Assembly (NCBI GenBank): GCA_036262075.1
Contig: DATAJO010000034.1
Span: 1 to 64,000 of the forward strand
Reading direction: 5' to 3'
Length of the DNA stretch: 64,000 nucleotides
Source: JACDBZ01 sp036262075
GTDB lineage: Bacteria; Chloroflexota; Limnocylindria; QHBO01
Part shown: piece after piece, positions 24,201 to 31,096 of the stretch
How the letters are laid out: each line of letters opens with the position of its first letter
How positions within the stretch are numbered: the first letter of the stretch is position 1
The notes under the pieces: generated by a model
Seen by the model: only the letters and a program-made list of their open reading frames with translations
Database searches by the model: none
What the model was told of the DNA's origin: nothing
Translations under genes and position numbers: made by a program

Positions 24201-26362
24201 TGGTGGATGACGACGTGCTCGGCGGACAGGAGCCGCTTCGCCTCGTCCACGGTCCGCCGCAGCACGGCCGATGGGTCGCGCAGCGAGGTGATCGAGGCGG
24301 CGATCTCACCCAACGTGCGCTGCGCCTCGACCCGGTGGGCGAGCTGCTCGGTCGCCGACTCCGCCTCGGCGTACAGGCGCGCGTTGGTCAGGACGATGGC
24401 CGCCTGGTCGGCGAGGAGGCCGAGCAGCTCGCCGTCGTCGGCGTCGAACGCGCCGGGCGACTCGCTGAACACGCCGATGGCGCCGATCGGCTCGCCATCG
24501 GCCAGCAGCGGCGAGGCGATGACGGCCCGAATCCCGAGCTCGCCGGCGATGCGGTCGGCGTTCGCCTCGTGGGGGAAGGAGGTGTCGGTGAGGTAGTCCG
24601 TGGTCCAGGTCGTCCTGCGGGTGCGGACCGCGCGGCCCGAGACGCCCTCGTCGACGGGCGTCTGGTCCTCCTTCGTGAACGGGGTCAGCTCGCCGTGGGC
24701 GAACGAATGGCCGTCGCCCCAGCGCAGGATGCCCTCGTCGTCGGCCGCGATCATGCCGATCTGGCCGCCGTTGCCCTTCAGCAGCCGCACGGCGGCGATG
24801 AGCGTCTCCTTGAGGACCTGCGACGGGTCGCGCAGCGAGGTGAGCTGGGCGGCCATGGTGGCCAGCGTCCGCTGCGCGTCGACGCGCCGCTCGAGCTCGT
24901 CGGCCTGCTGCTGGAGCCGATGGGTGAGGGCCTCCGCCTCGGTGAGGTCGCGGATCGAGCCGTGCGCGCCGGTGAACACGCCGTCGGACGCGCTGCCGAT
25001 GGCGTAGACCTCGGCCGGGATCGGCTCCCCTTCGCGACGGAGGAGCATGAAGCGGTTCTTGCGCACGACCGACGGATCGGCCTGGAGGCCGACCCACGTC
25101 GCCTCGGCATCGACCATCGAGTCGGCCGACACGATCGACGGCCACGGCTTGCCGACCATCTCCTCCGGCTTCCAGCCGGTCAGCTCGGTCAGGCGCGGGG
25201 AGAGGAACGTGAAGCGGCCGTCGGCATCGGTCTCCCACACGAGGTCCGGCGACGAGGTGACGAGGTGGCGGAAGCGCGCCTCCGAGCTCGTGAGCCGATC
25301 GAGCAGCCGGGCGTTGGCGATCGCGACCGCGCCCTGGTCGGCCAGCCCGCGCAGGAGCTCGAGCTCGTCATCGGTGAAGACATGCGGGTCGGCGAACGAG
25401 ACGGCCAGGGTGCCCATCACGCTGCCCTCGCCACCGGGCAGTGGCGCCGAGGCCATGCCGCGCAGCTGGAGACGGCCGGCGACGTCCTGGTCGCTCTCCT
25501 CGTGCGGGATGCGCGGATCGATGAGGTAGTCCTCGGTCCACACCACGTCGCACGTGCCGGCGGCGAGGCCGTTGATGCCCTCGTTGACCGGGAACTCGAG
25601 CTGGCGGAACCAGTCCTCGGTCCAGGCCGCGTTGCCGCCGACCACGACGGTCGGCCGCAGGAGGTCGTCCTTCGGGTCCATGAGGGTCAGGTGCGCGCCG
25701 TCCGAGCCGAGCAGCCGCTGCGCGGCCGACACGATCTCGCGCAGGACGGCGTCCGGATCCCGGATCGTGGCGATGGCCGCGGTGATCCGCCCGAGCGTGC
25801 GCTGCGCCTCGACCCGGCGGGCCAGCTCCTCCTTGGCGCTCGCCAGCCGGCCGATGAGCCGCTCGTTGGCGATGGCGGTGGCCGCATGGTCGGCAAGGGC
25901 CCGCAGGAGCGCGACCTCGGCCTCGTCGAAGTCGTCCGTGCGTGACGAGTAGGCGCCCAGCGCCCCGAGGACTTGCCCCTCGGCGATGAGCGGGGCCGCC
26001 GCCATGGACCGCATGTTCGCCGTCTGGACGATGCGGTCCGCGATCGGCGAGTGCGGGAAGCGCTCGTCGTTGCGGTAGTCGCCGGAGACGACGACCTCGC
26101 CGGTGCCGGCGGTGTGGCCGAACAGCCCGACGCCGACCGGGAGCGTGAGATCGCGGATGAGCCGCTGGGCCTCGGGGTCGCGGATGCCGGCGTCGACGGC
26201 GAAGCGCATGACCTCGTTCTCGGCGTCGACGAGGTAGACCATCGCGCCGTCGGCGTTCAGGAGCCGCGCGGCCTCCTCCACCGCTCGTTCGAGCAGCGGA
26301 CGGATCCCCGGACTGTCGAGGTCCGCGGTGATCGGCAGGGGACGAGCGGGCGCGCGGGTCAT
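21227..26362 (-). CDS. Soluble hybrid GAF/PAS sensor histidine kinase (seven GAF, two PAS, HisKA_3)
   Basis: 1711 residues, unusually long. Reading from the N-terminus: GAF1 (about 20-170), GAF2 (190-345), PAS1 (365-480, RHLVTSSPDLVWETDADG), GAF3 (500-660), GAF4 (685-835), GAF5 (855-1015), GAF6 (1040-1190, a divergent type), GAF7 (1210-1355), PAS2 (1365-1480, YRHLVDNSPDIVWEIDAEG), a HisKA_3 helix with ARELHDSVTQALFSMGL (His near 1521), and a HATPase ending with GHLGLIGMRQRVELVGGEL. Six GAFs are preceded by a linker with the core R-V-E/D-A-Q-R-x-L. There are no membrane helices, so it senses cytoplasmic signals. NarL/LuxR-type regulators are the usual partners; one is encoded at 27585-28835. 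Confidence 0.93.
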   Translation of the reverse strand: MTRAPARPLPITADLDSPGIRPLLERAVEEAARLLNADGAMVYLVDAENEVMRFAVDAGIRDPEAQRLIRDLTLPVGVGLFGHTAGTGEVVVSGDYRNDERFPHSPIADRIVQTANMRSMAAAPLIAEGQVLGALGAYSSRTDDFDEAEVALLRALADHAATAIANERLIGRLASAKEELARRVEAQRTLGRITAAIATIRDPDAVLREIVSAAQRLLGSDGAHLTLMDPKDDLLRPTVVVGGNAAWTEDWFRQLEFPVNEGINGLAAGTCDVVWTEDYLIDPRIPHEESDQDVAGRLQLRGMASAPLPGGEGSVMGTLAVSFADPHVFTDDELELLRGLADQGAVAIANARLLDRLTSSEARFRHLVTSSPDLVWETDADGRFTFLSPRLTELTGWKPEEMVGKPWPSIVSADSMVDAEATWVGLQADPSVVRKNRFMLLRREGEPIPAEVYAIGSASDGVFTGAHGSIRDLTEAEALTHRLQQQADELERRVDAQRTLATMAAQLTSLRDPSQVLKETLIAAVRLLKGNGGQIGMIAADDEGILRWGDGHSFAHGELTPFTKEDQTPVDEGVSGRAVRTRRTTWTTDYLTDTSFPHEANADRIAGELGIRAVIASPLLADGEPIGAIGVFSESPGAFDADDGELLGLLADQAAIVLTNARLYAEAESATEQLAHRVEAQRTLGEIAASITSLRDPSAVLRRTVDEAKRLLSAEHVVIHQVRAGSRELADYREMLGGPDTPPVDEVTVSIGQGVAGRAVAEGVVTWTGDYLGDDSFEHTDRADDWIKRHDFHSQMSAPLVGETGPFGAITAYSSRGDAFDADDADLLGTLASHASIVLGNARLYEELERRVEAQRTLGEIAARITAIRDPGDVLQRTLDEAVRLLDADGGRIELMADEGGGLHWAFGHSAIDLPIERDEEIDPVELDEGVSGRAVMERRVIRTGDYLADTSFSHAEAPDRYIRQHGIRSVMSAPLIGEDGAIGSITVHSQARDAFDEANAGLLEVLASQAAIAVTNARLYEQLGEESAALARQTDSQRRLLQINERLLRTLDPESVLDLIADGLKSVVWYDNFSIYRVDDEMKVLNPVLARDRNAHAVLGFPIPRGSGLTWWSIEHREPVLLNDALHDPRVIQIPGTAEEEEAMVIVPLVSGDEVIGAMNIARTGGREVAFTDADFELVQLFAGQAAVAITNARLVEQLRTRVDAQRSLAEIAAQIASLHEPQTVLDRAVADAARLLKADRAQINLVSEGGGHLDPPITAAPIPPSGEDVVVPIGSGIAGMAAATKQVRWTGDYLADGAFPHDDGDAWIDAQGIHSMMAAPLLGPDRLIGTITIQATAPDAFDEADAELLKLLADQAAIALTNARLYAEVEESERRYRHLVDNSPDIVWEIDAEGRFTFFSDSLESRTGWKQEQLLGQPFTVLAGPTTLAEAAEAWRLLQEDPEREQRVRLDLPLPDGRIAKTEVAMTGTIVDGRFAGAHGSVRDISERERLEGDLRDQAAELAASQERAHLARELHDSVTQALFSMGLTLRTLELLLETDPEAARPKLVELRELQKDALAEMRTLIFELRPSSLENDGLVQALRTHATAVQRRTGLVVVVDAEPIERLPLSCEEALYRIGQEALHNVVKHANASNATIRIWREAEWVRLSVTDDGTGFDPDAVPRGHLGLIGMRQRVELVGGELRVQSRSGRGSMIEASVPAEPDTSAE

Positions 26363-26589
26363 CGGCGCCCGGAAGGATACGCCATGGACGCCGCAGGTCC
26401 CATGCGGCGCATGGCCGGCGAGCCTACGTCATCCGTCGGGCGTGCCCACGCTCCCCTTGTCATGCGTTCTCGTCGCCCATCCGCCGGATTCGCCGGCGCC
26501 CGACGCCCCGGAGACTTCAGGCATCGATCAACCCACCGATGCCGAGCGAACCGCCGGCGTCGACCACACGATCACGGAGGTCTTCGGAC

Positions 26590-27027
26590 ATGACCCAGGT
26601 CCTGCGCACTCGCGCCGCCGGCGCTGTGCTCACCGCCGCCATCGTCGGCCTGACGCTGGCCACCGCCTACATCCACCTCGGCCTCGGTGGCCTGCTGTTC
26701 ACGCTGAATGGCCTCGGCTACGCCGGCCTCGCCGGTCTGATCGTCGTCGGTGCCGCGGCTCCGATGCCGATCATCCAGCGCTTCAGCTGGTTCCCGCGGG
26801 TCGCGCTCGCCGGCTACACGGCCATGACGATCGCCGGCTACCTGGTGATGGGCCCGTACTTCAGCCTCGGCTTCATCGCCAAGGGCATCGAGGTCGGCAT
26901 CCTGACCCTGCTCGCGGTCGACGTGGTCCGCGTCTACGGCAGCCCGATGGGCCTCGTCCGCGCCGCGGTCGCCTCGGTCGCCCCGTTCCTGCCGCTGCCG
27001 CAGCGGGTTCGCGCCCTGGCCGCGTAG
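26590..27027 (+). CDS. Small four-helix membrane protein
   Basis: 145 residues beginning MTQVLRTRAAGAVLTAAIV. There are four hydrophobic segments: about 9-30, 35-58, 68-92 and 97-112. Charged residues are few, and the ends carry positive charge. CACGGAGG lies 10-14 nt upstream, a good ribosome binding site. A strong hairpin terminator follows at 27043-27071, and a cupredoxin lipoprotein gene comes next. There is no recognisable family. The pairing with a copper protein could mean a shared electron-transfer or copper role, but nothing in the sequence (no His/Met clusters) shows that. Confidence 0.7.
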   Translation: MTQVLRTRAAGAVLTAAIVGLTLATAYIHLGLGGLLFTLNGLGYAGLAGLIVVGAAAPMPIIQRFSWFPRVALAGYTAMTIAGYLVMGPYFSLGFIAKGIEVGILTLLAVDVVRVYGSPMGLVRAAVASVAPFLPLPQRVRALAA

Positions 27028-27042
27028 CTCGCCGATTCATCC

Positions 27043-27071
27043 GCCGGTGGGCCGTCATCGGGCCCACCGGC
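27043..27071 (+). terminator. Hairpin terminator after membrane protein gene
   Basis: A perfect 11-bp stem GCCGGTGGGCC/GGCCCACCGGC surrounds the 7-nt loop GTCATCG and lies 15 nt after the stop. There is no T-run after it, so it is an intrinsic-like or structure-stabilising terminator. Confidence 0.65.
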
Positions 27072-27117
27072 ATCACGCTGCCCAGTCACGCATCTCCCGA
27101 AAGGATTCATTCGGAAC

Positions 27118-27504
27118 ATGAAGCCGATTCGCTTCTCGCTCATCGCGCTCGCGCTCGTCATGACGCTCGCCGCCTGCGGCTCCACCTCCGCCGATGGCGG
27201 CAGCACCGTCGACCCGGCCGATGCGGACGCCACCGTCACCGCGGCCGACATGGCCTTCGCGCCCGGCACCGTGACCGTGGCCTCGGCCGGCGAGGCGTTC
27301 AGCGTGGCCCTCGTCAACGAGGACTCGATGCCGCACAACATCGCCATCTACACCGACAGCTCGAAGTCGGAGAAGCTCTTCGAGGGCGAGATGGTGACCG
27401 GCGGCACGATCGTCTACGACATCCCCGCCCTCGAGGCCGGCGAGTACTTCTTCGAGTGCTCGCTCCACCCCAACATGACGGGCACCCTGATCATCGAGGG
27501 CTAG
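27118..27504 (+). CDS. Cupredoxin-domain lipoprotein
   Basis: 128 residues. The signal peptide ends in a lipobox (VMTLAAC, Cys20), followed by a short Ser/Asp/Gly-rich linker and one cupredoxin beta-sandwich (about 40-128). The type 1 copper ligands are all visible: His73 in SMPHNIAIY, and Cys114, His117 and Met120 in FFECSLHPNMTG. It is therefore expected to be a membrane-anchored blue-copper electron carrier or copper-storage protein. The ATG follows CCGAAAGGATT, a strong ribosome binding site. A hairpin terminator follows at 27526-27554. It stands alone after the four-helix membrane protein. Confidence 0.9.
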   Translation: MKPIRFSLIALALVMTLAACGSTSADGGSTVDPADADATVTAADMAFAPGTVTVASAGEAFSVALVNEDSMPHNIAIYTDSSKSEKLFEGEMVTGGTIVYDIPALEAGEYFFECSLHPNMTGTLIIEG

Positions 27505-27525
27505 ATTCGCCTCTCCCCACCGATG

Positions 27526-27554
27526 CGCCCGGTCCGGCTCGCCCGGACCGGGCG
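27526..27554 (+). terminator. Hairpin terminator after cupredoxin gene
   Basis: A 12-bp stem CGCCCGGTCCGG/CCGGACCGGGCG surrounds the 5-nt loop CTCGC, 21 nt after the stop. TCTTGG follows rather than a true T-run. It may serve both converging genes. Confidence 0.65.
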
Positions 27555-27584
27555 TCTTGGTGTGTCGCGTACGGCCCGACGGCG

Positions 27585-28835
27585 TCAGACGAGCTTGTGC
27601 TCCACCGCGTAGAGGGCGGCCTGGGTGCGCGAGGCGAGCCCGAGCTTGCCGAGGATGTTCGACACATGGGTCCGCGCCGTGCGCTCGGTGATGCCGAGCT
27701 CGTAAGCGATCTCCTTGTTCGCCGCACCCTTGGCGAGCTGCGCCAGGACCTCCTTCTCGCGACCCGTGAGCGGCTCGACGGGCTCGGCGTCCTTGCGCTG
27801 GCGCAGCCGCTGGGCGAGGAGGCGTGAGACGGCCGGATCGAGGTGGACCTCGCCGTTGTAGGCGGCACGGATGGCCTGCGCCACCTCCTCGGCCTCGGCG
27901 TCCTTCAACAGGTACCCGGACGCGCCGGCCTCGAGGGCGGCGGTGACCTTCTCCTCCTCGATGAACGAGGTGACGGCCACGATCTCGATCTCGGGATGCG
28001 CCTGCTTGATGGCGGCGATGGCCTCGAGGCCACCCATCTCGGGCATGAGCAGGTCCATGAGCACGACGTCGGGCACGAGCCGATCCGCGGCGGCCACGCC
28101 CTCGCGGCCGTTCTCGGCCTCGCCGACGACGTCGAAGTCCTTCAACAGCTCGAGGAAGCCGCGGAGGCCTCGCCGGACGACGGCGTGGTCGTCGACGAGC
28201 AGCACGCGAATCGGTCCTTCTTCTTCGGTCACGTCCCCGTTCCCCTGATGCTCGGATTCCTCGGAGCCGGGGTCCGCATCGGTCAGGTCACCGGCGGTCC
28301 TGGCGCGGGAAGTATGCACCAGCGCAAACACCCGCTCGGGCTCCGGAACGTCACGCAGGCGCTGCGAGCCGAGGTCGCGCAGGAGCGTGCCGTCCGGAAG
28401 CGTGCCGCCGAGCTCGTCGACGGTCGTTCCGGCCAGCAGCGTCTCGCCGCCGCGGCCCAGGCCCTGGAGGCGGGCGGCACGGAACAGCGGGCGGCCGAAA
28501 TACCGATCGCCGCGAACCTCGACGTCACCGGTGACGACGGCGATCCGGATCCGCAGCCGGCCGACCTCGCCCCAGTCCTCCGCCACGACGGCCTGCTGGA
28601 GCTCGTCGGCGGCGCCGACCGCCGAGGCGGCCTGCGGAAAGCTGGCGTACGCGCCGTCGCCGATGCGCTCGAAGATGCGTCCCCCGTGTCGCTCGGCGGC
28701 CTCCGCCACCAGGGCGTGGTAACGCGCCAGCGCCGCTCCCGCTGCGCCGGGATGTCGCTCGGCCATGCGGGTGCTGCCCTCGACGTCGGCGAACAGGAAC
28801 GTCAGTCGAGCGACGGGGGCACCGGACAGCTCCAT
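27585..28835 (-). CDS. Cyclase-homology domain fused to NarL/LuxR response regulator
   Basis: 416 residues in one uninterrupted frame. Residues 8-160 are a class III nucleotidyl cyclase-like domain (LTFLFADVEGSTRMAERH, FERIGDGAYASFP, FGRPLFRAARLQGLG). About 207-325 is a receiver (IRVLLVDDHAVVRRGL, phospho-Asp in DVVLMDLLMPEMGG near 258, GYLLKDA). About 350-410 is a LuxR helix-turn-helix (LTGREKEVLAQLAKG). The two metal Asp residues remain, but the transition-state Asn is Phe (PLFRAAR) and the purine-selecting Lys position is Glu, so catalysis is doubtful. A GTG at 28232 with AGGGG upstream could start a separate 215-residue regulator in the same frame. It probably responds to the GAF kinase nearby. 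Confidence 0.85.
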   Translation of the reverse strand: MELSGAPVARLTFLFADVEGSTRMAERHPGAAGAALARYHALVAEAAERHGGRIFERIGDGAYASFPQAASAVGAADELQQAVVAEDWGEVGRLRIRIAVVTGDVEVRGDRYFGRPLFRAARLQGLGRGGETLLAGTTVDELGGTLPDGTLLRDLGSQRLRDVPEPERVFALVHTSRARTAGDLTDADPGSEESEHQGNGDVTEEEGPIRVLLVDDHAVVRRGLRGFLELLKDFDVVGEAENGREGVAAADRLVPDVVLMDLLMPEMGGLEAIAAIKQAHPEIEIVAVTSFIEEEKVTAALEAGASGYLLKDAEAEEVAQAIRAAYNGEVHLDPAVSRLLAQRLRQRKDAEPVEPLTGREKEVLAQLAKGAANKEIAYELGITERTARTHVSNILGKLGLASRTQAALYAVEHKLV

Positions 28836-28953
28836 GTCGTCGAAGGATACGGCCGGGAGGCCCCGAACGGCGGCGGCCGATTGACGTAGCCGCCCGTCCG
28901 TCGAAGGTCGAGCGCAGGTCGCGACCGGCGCCCGAGGCTCCGGAGCGGGCAGC

Positions 28954-28969
28954 GCCGGACAATTCCGGC
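28954..28969. promoter_or_regulatory. Palindromic operator-like site GCCGGA-CAAT-TCCGGC
   Basis: A perfect 6-bp inverted repeat with a 4-nt spacer lies between the divergent regulator gene (27585-28835) and the small gene at 29014. The position suits an operator or part of a promoter, but no factor can be assigned. Confidence 0.3.
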
Positions 28970-29013
28970 ACAACCACCACCAGCACGAGGCAACGAAAGG
29001 AGGCAGCCACGCG

Positions 29014-29208
29014 ATGACGGTGATCGCGCTCACCATGACCGATGTCGCCTTCAGCTCGCGGCCTCCGCATCGGCCCAATCGGCCGGAACGGAAGGCCAAC
29101 CAGGGGGCAAGAATCCTGGGGCTCTTCCGCCAGATCGGCACGGAGCTCGGACGCGGAATCCGGGGGGCAAACGGCCTTCCCCGCGTGACCCGACGCTGGC
29201 CGTACTGA
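29014..29208 (+). CDS. Small basic protein, unknown
   Basis: 64 residues (MTVIALTMTDVAFSSRPPHR, then RPNRPERKANQGARILGLFRQ and a tail GLPRVTRRWPY). A very strong AAAGGAGG ribosome binding site is centred 10-12 nt upstream, which is the main reason to call it. It is basic, with one amphipathic stretch (RILGLFRQIGTELGRGI) that could bind membrane or nucleic acid. It is divergent from the cyclase-LuxR fusion and 35 nt upstream of another small gene. I do not recognise a family. Confidence 0.5.
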   Translation: MTVIALTMTDVAFSSRPPHRPNRPERKANQGARILGLFRQIGTELGRGIRGANGLPRVTRRWPY

Positions 29209-29243
29209 TCTGGTCCCGGGAAGCCATCCGAAAGGACCGAACG

Positions 29244-29417
29244 ATGAACTCGACAACCGCGCTCTACCTGTCGCGGGCGCTCCACGAGGAGCATCGCCGC
29301 GACGTCGAGCGTCGGCACCGTCCCGAGACGGAGCCCGCGCTCGAGCCCCAGGCGCGTCGCATCGACCCGATGCCTCGCTGGTTCCGCTTCCTGCGGCCGG
29401 CCGGCACGACCGCCTGA
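29244..29417 (+). CDS. Small protein, unknown
   Basis: 57 residues (MNSTTALYLSRALHEEHRRD, then VERRHRPETEPALEP and the tail MPRWFRFLRPAGTTA). CCGAAAGGACC just upstream is a good ribosome binding site, nearly identical to the one before the cupredoxin gene. A strong hairpin terminator begins 22 nt after the stop. The N-terminal half is helical and charged, and the end is aromatic and basic, like its upstream neighbour at 29014. Together they look like one small transcription unit. Function unknown. Confidence 0.55.
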   Translation: MNSTTALYLSRALHEEHRRDVERRHRPETEPALEPQARRIDPMPRWFRFLRPAGTTA

Positions 29418-29439
29418 CCATTCCCCCGCTCTCGCCATC

Positions 29440-29470
29440 ACGACGCCCGGGTCCCACGCCCGGGCGTCGT
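29440..29470 (+). terminator. Hairpin terminator after the small genes
   Basis: A perfect 12-bp stem ACGACGCCCGGG/CCCGGGCGTCGT surrounds the 7-nt loop TCCCACG. It lies just upstream of the mgtE promoter box. No T-run follows. Confidence 0.7.
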
Positions 29471-29481
29471 CGTGCGCGCCG

Positions 29482-29487
29482 TATGCT
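29482..29487 (+). promoter_or_regulatory. Candidate -10 box TATGCT before mgtE
   Basis: TATGCT ends 6 nt before the GTG at 29494, giving a leaderless mRNA. That leaves no room for a magnesium riboswitch leader. Confidence 0.45.
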
Positions 29488-29493
29488 GCCCCG

Positions 29494-30861
29494 GTGACGC
29501 GACCGACCCTGACCGGCACGCCCGAGGCGGTCCCGGCCATCGAGCCCCGCGAGATCCTCACCGGCGACGACCTCGACCTCATGGACCGCTGGCTGGCCCA
29601 GGCCGATGCAGTCGACATCGCCAACGAGCTGACGCGCCTCGATCCGGTCCGTCGCGCCATCCCGTTCCGTCTCCTGCCGCGCGATCGGGCGCTCGAGGTC
29701 TTCGAGCTCCTCGACCCCACCATCCAGCAGGAGCTGCTCGAGGCGCTGCGGGACGCGAGCGTCCGGCAGCTGTTCGAGCAGATGGACCCCGACGACCGGG
29801 CGCGCCTCACCGAGGAGATGCCGGCCACGGTAGCCCGACGGCTCCTCGCCGGCCTGCCGCCGAACGAGCGACGCCTGACCGCCACCCTGCTCGGCTACCC
29901 GGAGGACTCCGCCGGCCGGCTCATGTCGCCGGAGGTCGCCAGCCTGCGCGCCGGGATGACCGTTGCCGAGGCGCTCGAGCGGCTGCGGCGCATCGGCCAT
30001 ACCGCGGAGACGATCTATGCGCTGCCGGTCACCGATGACCAGCGCCGGCTGGTCGGCATGATCGGCCTCCGCGACCTCGTCCTGGCTGATCCGAACGCGA
30101 CGGTCGGCGACCTCATGGACTCCGACGTGTACTCCGCGCGTGTCGACGCCGACCAGGAGGAGGTCGCGCGCCTCATCCGCGACGCCGATCTCCTGGCCCT
30201 GCCCATCGTCGACAGCGAGGACCGGCTCGTCGGCATCGTGACCGTCGACGACGCGATGGAGGTCCTCGAGGAGGAGGAGACCGAGGACATCGCCCGTGCC
30301 GGCGGCGCCGAGCCGCTCGGGCGGCCGTACCTGGGCACCTCGGTCCTCGGCCTGGCCCGCAGCCGGGTCCTGTGGCTCGTCCTGTTCATCGCCGCCGGGG
30401 CGATCACGGTCAACGTGCTCGCGTACTTCCAGGCCACGCTCCAGGCGGTCGTGACTCTCGCCATCTTCGTGCCGCTCGTCATCGGCACGGCCGGCAACAC
30501 CGGGGCGCAGTCCGCGACGACGATCACGCGCGCCCTGGCCGTCGGCGAGGTGCGACCCGGCGACCTGCCGGGCGTCGTGCTGCGCGAGGGCGGGACCGGC
30601 ATCCTGCTCGGTGCGGTGCTGGCGGTTGCGGCCTTCGTGCCGATCGCGCTCTTCGTCGACCCACGGGTCGCCATGGTCGTGGCGATCACCCTGCTCGTCG
30701 CCTGCACGCTCGCGTCGCTCATCGGCTCCGCGCTGCCGCTGGCCGCGAAGCGGCTCGGCCTCGACCCGGCCGTCATGAGCGTCCCGCTCATCAGCGCGCT
30801 CGTCGACGCGTCGGGGCTCGTCGTCTATTTCCTCGTCGCGCGCTTCGTCCTCGGCGTCTAG
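29494..30861 (+). CDS. mgtE: Magnesium transporter MgtE
   Basis: 455 residues with the full MgtE layout. The N domain (about 20-145) contains a superhelix of short repeats (ELTRLDPVRRAIPFRLLPRD). A pair of CBS domains (about 150-270) includes YPEDSAGRLMSPEV and the acidic Mg-sensing linker MEVLEEEETEDIARAGGAEP. Five C-terminal membrane helices follow, with the pore signature PLVIGTAGNTGAQSATT. It is a homodimeric inner-membrane channel for Mg2+, gated by Mg2+ binding at the N/CBS interface. The GTG start follows a TATGCT box by 6 nt. It is the only metal transporter in the window. Confidence 0.95.
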   Translation: MTRPTLTGTPEAVPAIEPREILTGDDLDLMDRWLAQADAVDIANELTRLDPVRRAIPFRLLPRDRALEVFELLDPTIQQELLEALRDASVRQLFEQMDPDDRARLTEEMPATVARRLLAGLPPNERRLTATLLGYPEDSAGRLMSPEVASLRAGMTVAEALERLRRIGHTAETIYALPVTDDQRRLVGMIGLRDLVLADPNATVGDLMDSDVYSARVDADQEEVARLIRDADLLALPIVDSEDRLVGIVTVDDAMEVLEEEETEDIARAGGAEPLGRPYLGTSVLGLARSRVLWLVLFIAAGAITVNVLAYFQATLQAVVTLAIFVPLVIGTAGNTGAQSATTITRALAVGEVRPGDLPGVVLREGGTGILLGAVLAVAAFVPIALFVDPRVAMVVAITLLVACTLASLIGSALPLAAKRLGLDPAVMSVPLISALVDASGLVVYFLVARFVLGV

Positions 30862-30883
30862 TGCATTCGCGAAACGGATTCGG

Positions 30884-30925
30884 CCCCTGCGACGTTCTGG
30901 AAAACGCAAATCGACGCAGCAGGGG
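30884..30925 (+). promoter_or_regulatory. Hairpin that can mask a ribosome binding site
   Basis: CCCCTGC (30884-30890) can pair with GCAGGGG (30919-30925). The right arm overlaps the AGGGGTGG ribosome binding site of the 53-residue gene at 30935. It may be the mgtE terminator, a translational switch, or both. Confidence 0.35.
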
Positions 30926-30934
30926 TGGAAACCG

Positions 30935-31096
30935 ATGTTGGATGCCATCGAGCGATTCACCGAATCGATCGTCCCGAGCTCGATGGACGGGATCGTCCTG
31001 TTGGGCATCGCGGCGGCCGCCGTTGCGGTGACCGGGACGGTGACCATTGTCGTAATTGCCATCGTCGCCGGCGTCATGCGACGCTGGCACCGTTGA
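30935..31096 (+). CDS. Small single-pass membrane protein
   Basis: 53 residues (MLDAIERFTESIVPSSMDGI, then a hydrophobic helix of about 29 residues ending AGVMRRWHR). AGGGGTGG lies 6-13 nt upstream. The C-terminal Arg/His cluster predicts a cytoplasmic tail. Its TGA overlaps the TTG start of tag (TTGA), so the two are translationally coupled. No family is recognised; the length and topology resemble small regulatory membrane proteins, but no partner is evident. Confidence 0.55.
   Translation: MLDAIERFTESIVPSSMDGIVLLGIAAAAVAVTGTVTIVVIAIVAGVMRRWHR

Noticed and set aside
21356..25945. A 1529-codon plus-strand frame opposite the GAF kinase
   Set aside because: Antisense reading of a repetitive, codon-biased gene; no recognisable domains.
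29440..29493. Magnesium-responsive riboswitch before mgtE
   Set aside because: The hairpin belongs to the upstream small gene's end, and the mgtE -10 box is only 6 nt from its start codon, leaving no leader.
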